Below the pieces are notes generated by a model that ran no database searches, was not told the DNA's origin, and saw nothing but the letters and a program-made list of their open reading frames with translations. Both the position numbers and the translations under genes were made by a program. 64,000 nucleotides of DNA from Deinococcus sp. KSM4-11 (GTDB lineage: Bacteria; Deinococcota; Deinococci; Deinococcales; Deinococcaceae): contig NZ_SSNX01000005.1 in assembly GCF_004801415.1 (NCBI RefSeq), positions 260,648-324,647 of the forward strand. Direction: 5' to 3'. This document shows positions 46,141-62,638 of this stretch, piece by piece (within the stretch, counting starts at the first letter, position 1; every line of letters begins with the position of its first letter).

Positions 46141-46539
46141 TTATTCGCCGTAAGCGGCACCGTAGACGGGAATCGACACGTTCGTCAGCACGTCTCCGCC
46201 CGAGGTCAGGGCGATGTTCGCCACGCTGTTCACGAGCGTGGACGTGTCGGAACGGCTCACCGTGACGTGCAGCAGCGCCGATTCTCCACGGATCGTGACA
46301 TCGTTCAGCGCGATCGTGGTACCAGCCGGCAGCCCGGTCACGGCGATGTTCAGGTCACTCGGCACCGTGCCGCCCAGCGCGGACAGCGGCACTTCCAGCG
46401 CCATCCAGGAGCTTTCCGTCTGGAGCGCCGTGTACTCGGTTCCGCTTTCATCGCTGGCGTACACCTGCGGCGCGGCGGCAAACGCGGTGGTGGCGGTCAG
46501 GGTCAGGGCGGTCACGGCGGTCATCAGCAGCTTCTTCAC
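46141..46539 (-). CDS. Small secreted protein of unknown function
   Basis: 132 aa from a GTG with AAGGAG 8 nt upstream. A clear signal peptide (KKLLMTAVTALTLTATTAFA, cleavage after AFA) leaves a mature protein of about 110 residues, mostly beta (ALEVPLSALGGTVPSDLNIA, ALLHVTVSRSDTSTLVNSVA). It looks like a small immunoglobulin-like sandwich. There are no cysteines and no known family. Monocistronic, with a strong terminator 22 nt downstream. Confidence 0.78.
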   Translation of the reverse strand: MKKLLMTAVTALTLTATTAFAAAPQVYASDESGTEYTALQTESSWMALEVPLSALGGTVPSDLNIAVTGLPAGTTIALNDVTIRGESALLHVTVSRSDTSTLVNSVANIALTSGGDVLTNVSIPVYGAAYGE

Positions 46540-46739
46540 GGTCGTTCTCCTTGGCACGCGGGTGCGGCCCCTCTGGCCCCTGCCTCCCGCTCTGAGAAGA
46601 GGATGCCCGCCACGTTCGCAGGGTACATGCATGGACTTTGAAGATTGATCGAATATGGACGGCCCGACTTCACGTGCCAGACAGGCAATTCACATCAGGT
46701 ATCCATATAGACGCGCCCGGCCCTCATACAATCGGGCCT

Positions 46740-47252
46740 ATGGCCGATCCCAGCCTGCAAGTCCTCACCTCGATGATCACGCCTGCCGTGCTCATCTCCG
46801 GGGCCGGCACCCTGCTCATGAGCACCAGTACCCGGGTGGGCCGCGCCACAGACCGCGTCCGGCAACTCACCGCGCGTTTCAAGGTGCTCGTCAGCGAGAC
46901 CGGCCGTCTGGAACCCCTCGCCCGTGAGGAAAAACAGATGATCATGCGCCAGCTTCCCCGCCTGGCCCGGCGCAGCCAACTCCTCACCCGCGCCATGACG
47001 GCCATGTACATCGCCGTGGCCCTGCTCGTCCTGACCAGCATCCTGATCGGCGCGGGCAGTCTGAGTCACCTGGACTTCGGCCTGCTGCCGGTGCTGATGG
47101 CCATTCTGGGGGCCGGCTCGCTGGCCTTCGCCGCCCTGACCCTCAGCTTCGAGATGCGCCTCAGCGCCCGCACCACCAAGGAAGAGATGGGCTTCCTGGT
47201 GGGCCTGGGCCAGCATTACGCCGGACTGTACGCCGACCGGGAGGAAGCGTAG
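46740..47252 (+). CDS. DUF2721 family membrane protein
   Basis: 170 aa. N-terminal LTSMITPAVLISGAGTLLMS, followed by a cytosolic helical loop (STRVGRATDRVRQLTARFKV) and two hydrophobic helices (AMYIAVALLVLTSILIGAGS, LLPVLMAILGAGSLAFAALT), is the DUF2721 arrangement. Function unknown. TACAAT at 46727-46732 lies 7 nt before the ATG, so the mRNA is leaderless. Convergent with rpoC across a bidirectional terminator. Confidence 0.85.
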   Translation: MADPSLQVLTSMITPAVLISGAGTLLMSTSTRVGRATDRVRQLTARFKVLVSETGRLEPLAREEKQMIMRQLPRLARRSQLLTRAMTAMYIAVALLVLTSILIGAGSLSHLDFGLLPVLMAILGAGSLAFAALTLSFEMRLSARTTKEEMGFLVGLGQHYAGLYADREEA

Positions 47253-47296
47253 ACATACTCACCGATGAGCTTGATCTGCCATCGTGCAGCAACACG

Positions 47297-47324
47297 AACC
47301 CCCACCCGTTTCCAGGTGGGGGTT
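47297..47324. terminator. Bidirectional terminator between DUF2721 gene and rpoC
   Basis: A 10-bp perfect stem, AACCCCCACC (47297-47306) with GGTGGGGGTT (47315-47324), and an 8-nt loop. It ends the rpoBC operon on the minus strand and the DUF2721 transcript on the plus strand. Confidence 0.88.
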
Positions 47325-47341
47325 TGCTTGTGACCTTCAGC

Positions 47342-52006
<4,665 letters not shown>

Positions 52007-52040
52007 TGAGACTCCTGGGAGGGGAGGCTTGTGGTCGTGG

Positions 52041-52075
52041 GTCTGACGGCCCACAGGTGTGTCCGACCGTCAGAC
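52041..52075 (-). other. Hairpin in the rpoB-rpoC intergenic RNA
   Basis: A perfect 9-bp stem, GTCTGACGG (52041-52049) with CCGTCAGAC (52067-52075), and a 17-nt loop lie between rpoB and the rpoC ribosome site, with no T-run on either strand. It is probably not a terminator; it may be an RNA-processing or mRNA-stability element. Confidence 0.6.
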
Positions 52076-52095
52076 GACGCAGAGCGCGACGGCAC

Positions 52096-55551
<3,456 letters not shown>

Positions 55552-55714
55552 GCACACCTCTCGCAGCACCCTGCGTCACACCTGCGTCCCTTCGGGGCCA
55601 AAACGGCGCAGGAGGAACCGCAACCCTTCCCGGTCGCGTCCTCTGAAATAAGAAATTAGTTGTGGTGTCCGCTGGATACCAATGAACTCCCGCCTGACCC
55701 ATCATGGTCGGCCA
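55552..55714 (-). promoter_or_regulatory. Long 5' leader of rpoB
   Basis: About 165 nt of untranslated RNA lie between the promoter and the ATG, ending in GAGAGG as a weak ribosome site. It includes an AT-rich central stretch. No ORF or known leader motif was recognised. Plus-strand 55751-55948 beyond the promoter holds nothing else evident. Confidence 0.5.
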
Positions 55715-55720
55715 AAGGCT

Positions 55721-55750
55721 AGTATACCCCCCAGGGGGGTGAAGGGTCAA
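55721..55750 (-). promoter_or_regulatory. rpoBC promoter with a GC palindrome as spacer
   Basis: On the minus strand TTGACC (55745-55750), an 18-nt spacer and TATACT (55721-55726) form a near-consensus promoter. Most of the spacer is the palindrome ACCCCCC-A-GGGGGGT (55726-55740), which shares a base with the -10. A protein bound there, or unusual DNA form, could control polymerase synthesis. Confidence 0.8.
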
Positions 55751-55960
55751 CCCGGCCCCACTCACCATCGGCGGCCCCAGGCAGCACGCTCCCTCACATG
55801 GGTTCATTCACCGTCACGCTGGTGAAACGACGATTCTCTGCGCCTTAGCACCCTGCGGGGATTGACCCTAGCTGTGCTGATCCACCTTCGATTCCTTTCG
55901 GGTCATGACCATTCCTTAGGCTCGCCTGTTCCTGTCCCGACCGGCGTTTACGATGGGAAT

Positions 55961-56752
55961 GTGGAGTCCCTGCAAGCCTACCTGCCCATGATCTACACCA
56001 TCCTGCGCGCCCTCGCCGTGATCAGCCTGATTCACGCCATCGCCACGCGGCAGCCGCCGTATTGGATGATCACCCTGGGCATCGCCGCCTTCCTGGGCGG
56101 CATCTTCAGCACGATCCTGTCGCTGGTCTACTTCTTCACGGTGTTCGTTCCCAGCCTGCGCGGTGGCGGTCGCGCGGCGGGTCAGGCCGTGTCGCGCGGC
56201 ATCGACGCCCTGAAGCCCCTCGACCTGCGTATCCGAGACGCCCAGGCCGAACTGGCCGAGAGCGATACGCTCCAGAACCGCGCCGATCTGGCGGCCCTGC
56301 AAGCCCGCGCAGGCCGCCCCGACGAGGCCCAGGCAACCCTCCACCCATTGCTGCACGGTATCTATGCCGATGACCCGGTCGTCCTGCTCACCAGCGCTGA
56401 ACTCGATCTGGCCCGCACCAATCCCGCCGACGCTGAAGCCAAACTCAATCAGGTCGATCTGAAGACCAGCGCGGCCACCCGCACCCGCACCCTGACGCTG
56501 CTCGCCCAGGCACAGGACGCGCAGGGCAAGGCCGATGCCGACGCGACCTTTCGGCAGGCTATGGTCGCCGCGACTACGGAGGAGCCGCGCGCCCGCTACG
56601 CCGCGTACCTCGTCAGGCAGGGCCGGGGAGCCGAAGCGCGGACGCTCCTGGAACAGATGGCTAAGACCGAAGCGCGGGCCACGTCCCTGTACCGGCGGCA
56701 GGAACGGGAATGGTTCCAGATGGCGGCCGGACTGCGGCGCGAAGTGAAGTAG
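55961..56752 (+). CDS. Membrane protein with two N-terminal helices and a TPR-like domain
   Basis: 263 aa from a GTG; TACGAT at 55949-55954 lies 6 nt upstream (leaderless), so the longer frame to 55862 was dropped. Two hydrophobic segments near residues 10-30 and 36-63 (YTILRALAVISLIHAIATRQ, WMITLGIAAFLGGIFSTILS) precede a soluble alpha-helical repeat domain (LAALQARAGRPDEAQATLHP, LLTSAELDLARTNPADAEAK, ARYAAYLVRQGRGAEARTLL) of TPR type. It probably acts as a membrane-bound scaffold; the partner is unknown. The layout recalls YfgM/PilF-like helpers only loosely. Confidence 0.8.
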   Translation: MESLQAYLPMIYTILRALAVISLIHAIATRQPPYWMITLGIAAFLGGIFSTILSLVYFFTVFVPSLRGGGRAAGQAVSRGIDALKPLDLRIRDAQAELAESDTLQNRADLAALQARAGRPDEAQATLHPLLHGIYADDPVVLLTSAELDLARTNPADAEAKLNQVDLKTSAATRTRTLTLLAQAQDAQGKADADATFRQAMVAATTEEPRARYAAYLVRQGRGAEARTLLEQMAKTEARATSLYRRQEREWFQMAAGLRREVK

Positions 56753-57290
56753 CGCCTGCGGGTGGGGCATCCGTTCCAGGCCAGAGAGTCGCTCCAGTAG
56801 TCCCCGAACACCCTGCTCATCGTCTGCCTCCAGGAAGAGCGCAAGGCGGTCTGCCAGTGGACGGACGCGTCCTATTCTGTCGTGGCGCGGCAATTGCTAA
56901 GGCCACGCTGGGCGCAGCGCACGGCAATGCGATCCGTCGTGCGCTGTGTAACTCGGAGCGAGGTCTGGAACTGCCCCAGGGAGTCGTCAAGGTGCTCCAA
57001 GTTTGGTGCCACCAGCCCGAGTTAGCAGGTATTCACGGCCCTACCATCTGGTGACGTTCATTCTTGAAGCAGGCCCGCGCGGCAGGCCAGTCGCCGTTAC
57101 CGCTGGCCACCGGCCTGCCCGTCTCGAATTCGATGCGGGCCTCGTCATATCTGGTGAGCCGATGTCAGGATGGAGCGGTAATGACTCCTGCGTCGCCCGC
57201 CCTGTCCTACATGAACAGCGTCCGGCCGCGTTCAAGGTCGTTTTGGAGTCTCGGTGGCCGACTGGCCTGAGATCCGGCTGTAAGCCATTC
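56753..57290. other. Gene-poor stretch with possible coding remnants
   Basis: No convincing gene. On the minus strand short protein-like fragments appear: PLADRLALFLEADDEQGVRG then LLERLSGLERM (about 56765-56870), and YDEARIEFETGRPVASGNGD then WPAARACFKNER (about 57055-57165). Neither has a proper start and both are closed by stops. They may be relics of TPR-like or other genes. No RNA gene or repeat was recognised. Confidence 0.4.
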
Positions 57291-57336
57291 ATATTAGCCG
57301 GGTAATATTGCCATTTTGATTCTACCCGGTTAATAT
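57291..57336 (+). promoter_or_regulatory. Promoter and operator-like repeats of the DUF2239 operon
   Basis: TTGCCA (57308-57313), a 17-nt spacer and TAATAT (57331-57336) form an excellent promoter that ends 6 nt before the DUF2239 ATG. ATATTA-gccggg-TAATAT (57291-57308) is a perfect inverted repeat touching the -35. A second half-copy, CCGGTTAATATT (57326-57337), repeats CCGGGTAATATT (57298-57309) with one mismatch, 28 bp apart, over the -10. Two sites about 2.7 helical turns apart suggest a bound repressor. The regulator is unknown. Confidence 0.7.
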
Positions 57337-57342
57337 TCGGAC

Positions 57343-57915
57343 ATGACCACCGACCCCACCCATACCGTGTTCCTGGGCCAGCGGCGACTCCTCACGGCCC
57401 CGCTGCCCGAAGTCCTCACGCACCTCAAGTCCCTGGAACGCACCACGCGCGAACCGCTGCTGGTCTTCAACGACCAGACCGGCCGCACCGTCGACTTCGA
57501 CCTGACCGGTACCCTCGACGACGTCCTGGCGCGTGAAGTGCTCGCCCCCGCGAAGACCGGCCCCGGCCGTCCGAAACTGGGCGTGGTCTCCCGCGAGGTG
57601 TCCCTGCTGCCCCGCCACTGGGACTGGCTGGAAAGCCATCCCAGCGGTGCCTCCGCCGCCCTGCGCCGCCTGATTGACGAGGCCCGCAAGGCCGATCCGG
57701 CCGCCGAACGCCGCCGCATGGCGATCCTCCCGACGGATCGCTTCCTGACGGTCATGGGGGGAGATCTGCCCGGAGCGGAGGATGCCAGCCGCGCCCTGTA
57801 CGCCGGAGACGGTGCGGCCTTCCGCGCGCTCGTCGCTCCCTGGCCTGAGGACATCCGCCTGCATGTCCTGCACCTGGCGTCCCCAGCCTTCGAGCCGGAG
57901 ACAGCCACCCCGTGA
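57343..57915 (+). CDS. DUF2239 family protein
   Basis: 190 aa. The order FNDQTGRTVDFDLTGTLDDV, then GRPKLGVVSREVSLLPRHWD, WLESHPSGASAALRRLIDEA and the C-terminal MAILPTDRFLTVMGGDLPGAEDA matches DUF2239 as I recall it. GRPKLGVVSREVSL...WLxxxPGGASxxLRRLV is its hallmark and looks like a ribbon-helix-helix-type or DNA-binding segment (inference). The ATG is leaderless (TAATAT 6 nt upstream). The stop overlaps the GIY-YIG gene start by 4 nt. Confidence 0.82.
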   Translation: MTTDPTHTVFLGQRRLLTAPLPEVLTHLKSLERTTREPLLVFNDQTGRTVDFDLTGTLDDVLAREVLAPAKTGPGRPKLGVVSREVSLLPRHWDWLESHPSGASAALRRLIDEARKADPAAERRRMAILPTDRFLTVMGGDLPGAEDASRALYAGDGAAFRALVAPWPEDIRLHVLHLASPAFEPETATP

Positions 57916-58238
57916 GTCCGGTCATCCCGACGCCCCGCCCGGGCATCTACCGCATCCTGCACGTGCCCTCCGGGCGCAGCCTTCTGGGCTCGAGCGTGAA
58001 CGTGGACGCCCTCCTCAACCGCACGCGCTTCGAGCTCCAGACCGGGACGCACCGGCACCCAGCCCTGCAACGGGACTGGACGGCTGACGGTTCGGAAGGG
58101 TTCACCTTCGAGGTGCTCGATGTCCTCACCATGGATCTGCCCGGCGACCCTTCCCTCACACCCCTGAACGACGACCTCAAGGAGCTGCTGCGCCTATGGC
58201 AGGAGAAACTCGATCTTCCCCCAGCTTGCCTGTACTGA
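57912..58238 (+). CDS. GIY-YIG nuclease family protein
   Basis: 108 aa from a GTG overlapping the DUF2239 stop (GTGA). PGIYRILHVPSGRSLLGSSV holds the GIY box; the YIG equivalent is LLGSS, and RFELQTGTHRHPALQRDW followed by FTFEVLD is the rest of the small domain. The second motif is degenerate (no YIG) and the catalytic Arg/Glu set is uncertain, so it may bind rather than cut DNA. Classical members are endonucleases of homing introns, UvrC and Slx1. Middle gene of a three-gene operon. Confidence 0.78.
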   Translation: MSPVIPTPRPGIYRILHVPSGRSLLGSSVNVDALLNRTRFELQTGTHRHPALQRDWTADGSEGFTFEVLDVLTMDLPGDPSLTPLNDDLKELLRLWQEKLDLPPACLY

Positions 58239-58834
58239 CCCCGGACACCCCGGCCGCGCACTTAGAGCGGTATGCCACCCACGAGGACGCCGGGGTACGT
58301 GCGGCCGTCGCCGCCCACCCGAACACACCACCAGACGTCCTGCGTGCTCTGGCCCCGGACTTTCCGGGGGAGGTTCTCGGCAATCCAGGTCTGCCCCTGC
58401 TGCGGCTGGCGCACCCGAGGTTGATCCTCGACTGGCCGCGTGACACGCAACTGATCCTGATCCGACAGGAGCAGGCCCCGCGCTGGTTGCGCCGCTTCGC
58501 CATGACCCACGCACAGGCGGATTTTCAGGTGGCCCTGGCGACCAACCCGCAGCTGGAGGCAGAGGACGTGGCAACCCTCGTGCAGCACAACGCATGGCAG
58601 GTGCGCGCCCGCATCGCCTCCCGACCGAACCTGCCCGCCACGCTCATCGACACGCTGGCGGCCGACCCGGATTACGGTGTCCGCATGTACATTGCCGCCC
58701 GCGCGGATCTGCCCGAGTCCGGCATTGCCCGGTTGCGCCGCGATTCCTCGGTCTTCGTGCGGCAGGTGCTGGAGCAGACGCAGCGTGCCGGTTTGGCGGC
58801 GTTCTTCCTCGGCCTGTGTCTGCTGGGAAGGTAA
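58196..58834 (+). CDS. Leucine-rich variant/HEAT-like repeat protein
   Basis: 212 aa. The start overlaps the GIY-YIG gene by 43 nt, so it may begin somewhat later. Repeats of about 24 residues with HP-N/T and VR motifs are seen: EDAGVRAAVAAHPNTPPDVL, FQVALATNPQLEAEDVATLV, QVRARIASRPNLPATLIDTL and GVRMYIAARADLPESGIARL. This is the variant leucine-rich (LRV) type of alpha solenoid, a protein-binding scaffold. A clear paralogue lies at 62628-63221, sharing the order VAAHPNT...EVLGNPGLPLLRLA...WPR...LIRQ...APRWLRR. Last gene of the operon, with a terminator 157 nt downstream. Confidence 0.78.
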   Translation: MAGETRSSPSLPVLTPDTPAAHLERYATHEDAGVRAAVAAHPNTPPDVLRALAPDFPGEVLGNPGLPLLRLAHPRLILDWPRDTQLILIRQEQAPRWLRRFAMTHAQADFQVALATNPQLEAEDVATLVQHNAWQVRARIASRPNLPATLIDTLAADPDYGVRMYIAARADLPESGIARLRRDSSVFVRQVLEQTQRAGLAAFFLGLCLLGR

Positions 58835-58852
58835 AGCCTCACGGGTATTGTC

Positions 58853-58902
58853 CGGCACTCCAGTCGAACAGGTAGTCAAGTTAATGGAGGGCTGGAGTGC
58901 CG
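58853..58902. repeat. Perfect 11-bp inverted repeat with 28-nt loop
   Basis: CGGCACTCCAG (58853-58863) and CTGGAGTGCCG (58892-58902) are exact reverse complements. There is no T-run on either strand, so it is not an obvious terminator. It may be a small REP-like or MITE-like element, or an RNA hairpin in the LRV transcript tail. Confidence 0.7.
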
Positions 58903-58990
58903 ACAGAGGGTCTGAGAACGCCTGAGAACTTCACCGGGGGACACCTAACTCTGCTCAACAGGTGAAACGGAACTCGGCCACACGACCTGT

Positions 58991-59011
58991 CCCCGCTTCG
59001 GCGGGGTTTTT
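58991..59011 (+). terminator. Strong intrinsic terminator of the DUF2239 operon
   Basis: CCCCGC-TTCG-GCGGGG (58991-59006) followed by T5 (59007-59011). A UUCG-type tetraloop makes it very stable. It ends plus-strand transcription before the convergent rplL. Confidence 0.92.
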
Positions 59012-59026
59012 GATCTCGCAGCAATG

Positions 59027-59053
59027 AAAAACCCCCACCTTGCGGCGGGGGCT
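59027..59053 (-). terminator. Intrinsic terminator of rplJ-rplL
   Basis: CCCCC-A-CC (59032-59039) pairs with GG-C-GGGGG (59044-59051) with one internal mismatch. AAAAA at 59027-59031 gives the T-run on the minus strand. It closes the L10-L7/L12 transcript, so rpoB is not co-transcribed with rplL. Confidence 0.85.
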
Positions 59054-59073
59054 GCACTCCGGTGAGGGGAGAC

Positions 59074-59439
59074 TTACTTGAGTTCGACCTTGGCGCCGGC
59101 GGCTTCCAGCTGGGCCTTGATCTTCTCGGCTTCGTCCTTGCTGATGCCTTCCTTGAGCGCGCCGCCCTTCTCGCTCATGTCCTTGGCTTCTTTCAGGCCC
59201 AGGCCGGTGATGGCGCGGATTTCTTTAATGACGTTGATCTTGGACGCGCCGGCATCGACCAGCACGACGTCGAATTCAGTCTTCTCTTCTTCGGCAGCGG
59301 CGGCGGGGCCAGCGGCGGGGCCGGCGGCCACAGCGGCGGTGACGCCCCAGGTTTCCTTCAGGCCGTCGATGAGGTCCGCGAGTTCCATGATGGTGAGGGT
59401 GCCGAGCTGGTCAATCAGAGCCTGTTTGTCGTAAGCCAT
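59074..59439 (-). CDS. rplL: Ribosomal protein L7/L12 (bL12)
   Basis: 121 aa. N-terminal dimer domain [20 protein letters not shown], Ala/Gly/Pro/Glu hinge ([13 protein letters not shown]) and the conserved C-terminal factor-binding domain [20 protein letters not shown], then [15 protein letters not shown]. Several copies bind L10 to form the ribosomal stalk that recruits elongation factors. It follows rplJ by 60 nt and has its own terminator. Confidence 0.97.
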   Translation of the reverse strand: MAYDKQALIDQLGTLTIMELADLIDGLKETWGVTAAVAAGPAAGPAAAAEEEKTEFDVVLVDAGASKINVIKEIRAITGLGLKEAKDMSEKGGALKEGISKDEAEKIKAQLEAAGAKVELK

Positions 59440-59499
59440 TGTTGTGTCCTCCGTGGTTGAAGTGGGTAGTGCGGTGGTGCGTGAAGCGGGGAACGCGGG

Positions 59500-59997
59500 T
59501 TAGGCGCCCTGTTCTTCGAGTTTGGTCTTGTACGCTTCGAGGATGCCCACGAAGCTCGACAGGTGGGCACTGAGCACGCCGACCAGTTCGGCCTGCAGCT
59601 GCTGCTTGCTGCCGAGGCTGGCCAGACGCTGCACGACGGCGACGTCGACCTTGTTGCCCTCGACAAAGCCACCCTTGATGGTCGGGATGCCCTTGTCGTT
59701 GCTCTTGGCGGACTCGCTCAGCGCTTTGGCCACGCCGGCGGGGTCATCCTGGGCGAGCACCAGGGCGCTGGGGCCTTTCAGGGCGTCCGTGAAGTCACGG
59801 CCGCCTTCCTGAAGGGCGAGGTTGATCAGGGTGTTCTTGGCAACAATCAGCTGCCCGCCCTTCTCGCGGATGTCCTTGCGCAGTTTGCCCAGCTGGCCAG
59901 CGGTCAGGCCCTGGTAGTCGACCACGTAGAACGTGTCGATGTCCGTCAGGCTTTTTTGCAGGCTGCTGAGGGTCTGCTGGTTCTTTTCGTTCGCCAC
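59500..59997 (-). CDS. rplJ: Ribosomal protein L10 (uL10)
   Basis: 165 aa from a GTG with TAGGAGG 6 nt upstream. N-terminal rRNA-binding domain: [60 protein letters not shown]. The C-terminal helix that holds L7/L12 dimers is [21 protein letters not shown]10, with L7/L12 bound, classically represses its own mRNA leader; a long leader is present here. Confidence 0.96.
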   Translation of the reverse strand: MANEKNQQTLSSLQKSLTDIDTFYVVDYQGLTAGQLGKLRKDIREKGGQLIVAKNTLINLALQEGGRDFTDALKGPSALVLAQDDPAGVAKALSESAKSNDKGIPTIKGGFVEGNKVDVAVVQRLASLGSKQQLQAELVGVLSAHLSSFVGILEAYKTKLEEQGA

Positions 59998-60139
59998 GCA
60001 GTACCTCCTAGGTGGGAACAAGTCCAGGTGCAGCTTGAGCAGTCTTTCAACGTGCGGTCGCAGCCTGGCAACTCGGCGGGATCTTTAAACGTTGGCGCGT
60101 CCCCGCTGTCTTTGGTGCCGGAATGAGGGCGTATTGGAA
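59998..60139 (-). promoter_or_regulatory. L10 leader region of rplJ
   Basis: About 140-200 nt of untranslated sequence lie between rplA and rplJ, the place where the L10(L12) complex binds its mRNA in many bacteria. GGTGC/GCACC (60140-60159) forms a hairpin at its upstream end that may terminate the rplKA transcript in part. No clear separate promoter was recognised. The regulatory role is inferred from position. Confidence 0.55.
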
Positions 60140-60211
60140 AGGTGCGAGCAAGCTTGCACCGGGGTGCCGAAGTGGGGTGGGGAAGAGGGACTGGCCCGTT
60201 TCCCCAGACGA

Positions 60212-60905
<694 letters not shown>

Positions 60906-60913
<8 letters not shown>

Positions 60914-61340
60914 TCGGGGCCCCCTCGATGGTCACGCCCATGGAGCGGGCGGTGCCGGCCACGGTGTTGGCGGCGGCTTCGACGGAGCCGGCGTTCAGGT
61001 CGGGCATCTTGGTCTTGGCAATTTCCAGCACCTGATCCCAGTTGAGCTTGCCGACCTTGGCCTTGTTGGGGGTCGGGCTGCCCTTCTGCAGGCCGGCGGC
61101 CTTGCGGATCAGGTAGCTCATCGGGGGGGTCTTGGTGATGAAGGTGAACGAACGGTCGGCGAAGATGGTGATCTCGACCGGGATGATCGCGTCGCCCTTG
61201 TCCGCCGTCTGGGCGTTGAAGGCCTTCGTGAACTCCATGATGTTCGCCCCGTACTGACCGAGGGCCGGGCCGACCGGGGGGGCCGGCGTGGCCTTCCCTG
61301 CCGGGAGTTGCAGCTTGACAATCCCCATGACTTTCTTCAT
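60906..61340 (-). CDS. rplK: Ribosomal protein L11 (uL11)
   Basis: 144 aa: [20 protein letters not shown] with [20 protein letters not shown], and the C-terminal rRNA-binding domain ([45 protein letters not shown]). It is part of the GTPase-associated centre and the thiostrepton target. AAGGAGG lies 7 nt before the ATG. It heads the rplK-rplA pair with its own promoter after nusG. Confidence 0.97.
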
Positions 61341-61444
61341 TTGAAATCCTCCTTAGCTCCCCCAGGCCGCACGTGGGCGCGTCCGGGGTGCTGGCGCTAA
61401 GTCCTGCGTCTGCCCTGGAGGGGCAGGTTGACAGCAACTTTCCT

Positions 61445-61474
61445 ATTTTACTTCACCCATGACCACCCTGCCAA
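61445..61474 (-). promoter_or_regulatory. Candidate promoter of rplK-rplA
   Basis: On the minus strand TTGGCA (61469-61474), an 18-nt spacer and TAAAAT (61445-61450) form a good promoter in the 155-nt gap after nusG, giving a leader of about 100 nt before rplK. Confidence 0.65.
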
Positions 61475-61495
61475 GCAGGGCCGGGCGGGGTGTGC

Positions 61496-62064
<569 letters not shown>

Positions 62065-62068
<4 letters not shown>

Positions 62069-62256
62069 GCGATCTTCCCTTGCAGGATCAGGTGGATCAG
62101 GGCGCTGAAGCCCACGTCCATCAGCCAGACGACCAGCGTAAGTGCCACGACGAAGATCAACACGGCCTGCGTTCCCTCGAGCACTTGGGCGCGCGTAGGC
62201 CACGAGACGCGTGAAAGTTCCGCGCGCGAGTCGCGGAAGTACTGGATCAAGTTCAT
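62065..62256 (-). CDS. secE: Preprotein translocase subunit SecE
   Basis: 63 aa single-span form: amphipathic [20 protein letters not shown], conserved [19 protein letters not shown] and one transmembrane helix ([19 protein letters not shown]). It clamps SecY in the SecYEG channel. It is the usual neighbour of nusG, coupled by an ATGA overlap. Confidence 0.95.
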
Positions 62257-62320
62257 GCATTCACCTGCGCGAAAGGAAGGAGGTCTGGTGAGCGCCGGGC
62301 ACGCTGGCCCGGAGCGGGCA

Positions 62321-62488
62321 TCAGACCTTCTTCTCCTTGAAGACCACGTGCTTCTTGGCCACGGGGTCATACTTGCGCAGTTCCATCTTGGCCTGCGTGT
62401 TGCGGCGGTTCTTGGTGGTCGTGTAGTAGAAGCCAGTACCTGCGCTGCTTTCCATCTTCACGATGATGCGGGGGCCGTCCTTCGCCAT
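62321..62488 (-). CDS. rpmG: Ribosomal protein L33 (bL33)
   Basis: 55 aa: [40 protein letters not shown] and [15 protein letters not shown]. It has no cysteine, so it is the zinc-free (C-minus) form. AAGGAGAG lies 6 nt before the ATG. First gene of rpmG-secE-nusG. No tRNA-Trp was found between rpmG and secE, though some bacteria have one there. Confidence 0.96.
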   Translation of the reverse strand: MAKDGPRIIVKMESSAGTGFYYTTTKNRRNTQAKMELRKYDPVAKKHVVFKEKKV

Positions 62489-62578
62489 GTGACTCTCCTT
62501 TCGCAGCCATTCCTTTCAGTCCGGCGGCTCCCAGCGCCCGCTTGCACGGGGTTCCCGGTTCGGGATGAATTCGCTGGT

Positions 62579-62600
62579 AAAAGCCCGCCTTCTGGCGGGC
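62579..62600 (-). terminator. Terminator-like hairpin at the very start of the rpmG transcript
   Basis: GCCCGCC (62583-62589) pairs with GGCGGGC (62594-62600) around a TTCT loop. AAAA at 62579-62582 gives the T-run on the minus strand. It ends the upstream LRV gene, yet it also lies only a few nt below the -10 box of the rpmG promoter. Confidence 0.8.
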
Positions 62601-62609
62601 AACATTCCA

Positions 62610-62638
62610 AGTATAGGCACTTGCGGCTCAGGTGTCCA
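62610..62638 (-). promoter_or_regulatory. Promoter of rpmG-secE-nusG
   Basis: On the minus strand TGGACA (62633-62638), a 17-nt spacer and TATACT (62610-62615). The -35 lies inside the last codons of the upstream LRV gene. The expected start, near 62603, is immediately before the hairpin at 62583-62600. Confidence 0.8.

Noticed and set aside
57041..57292. Minus-strand 83-codon frame and overlapping plus-strand frame in the gap before DUF2239
   Set aside because: Both are low-quality, Arg/Ser/Pro-rich frames without ribosome sites; at best they cover relic sequence.
62257..62320. tRNA-Trp between rpmG and secE
   Set aside because: This position holds tRNA-Trp in some bacteria, but the 64-nt gap here cannot fold as a cloverleaf.
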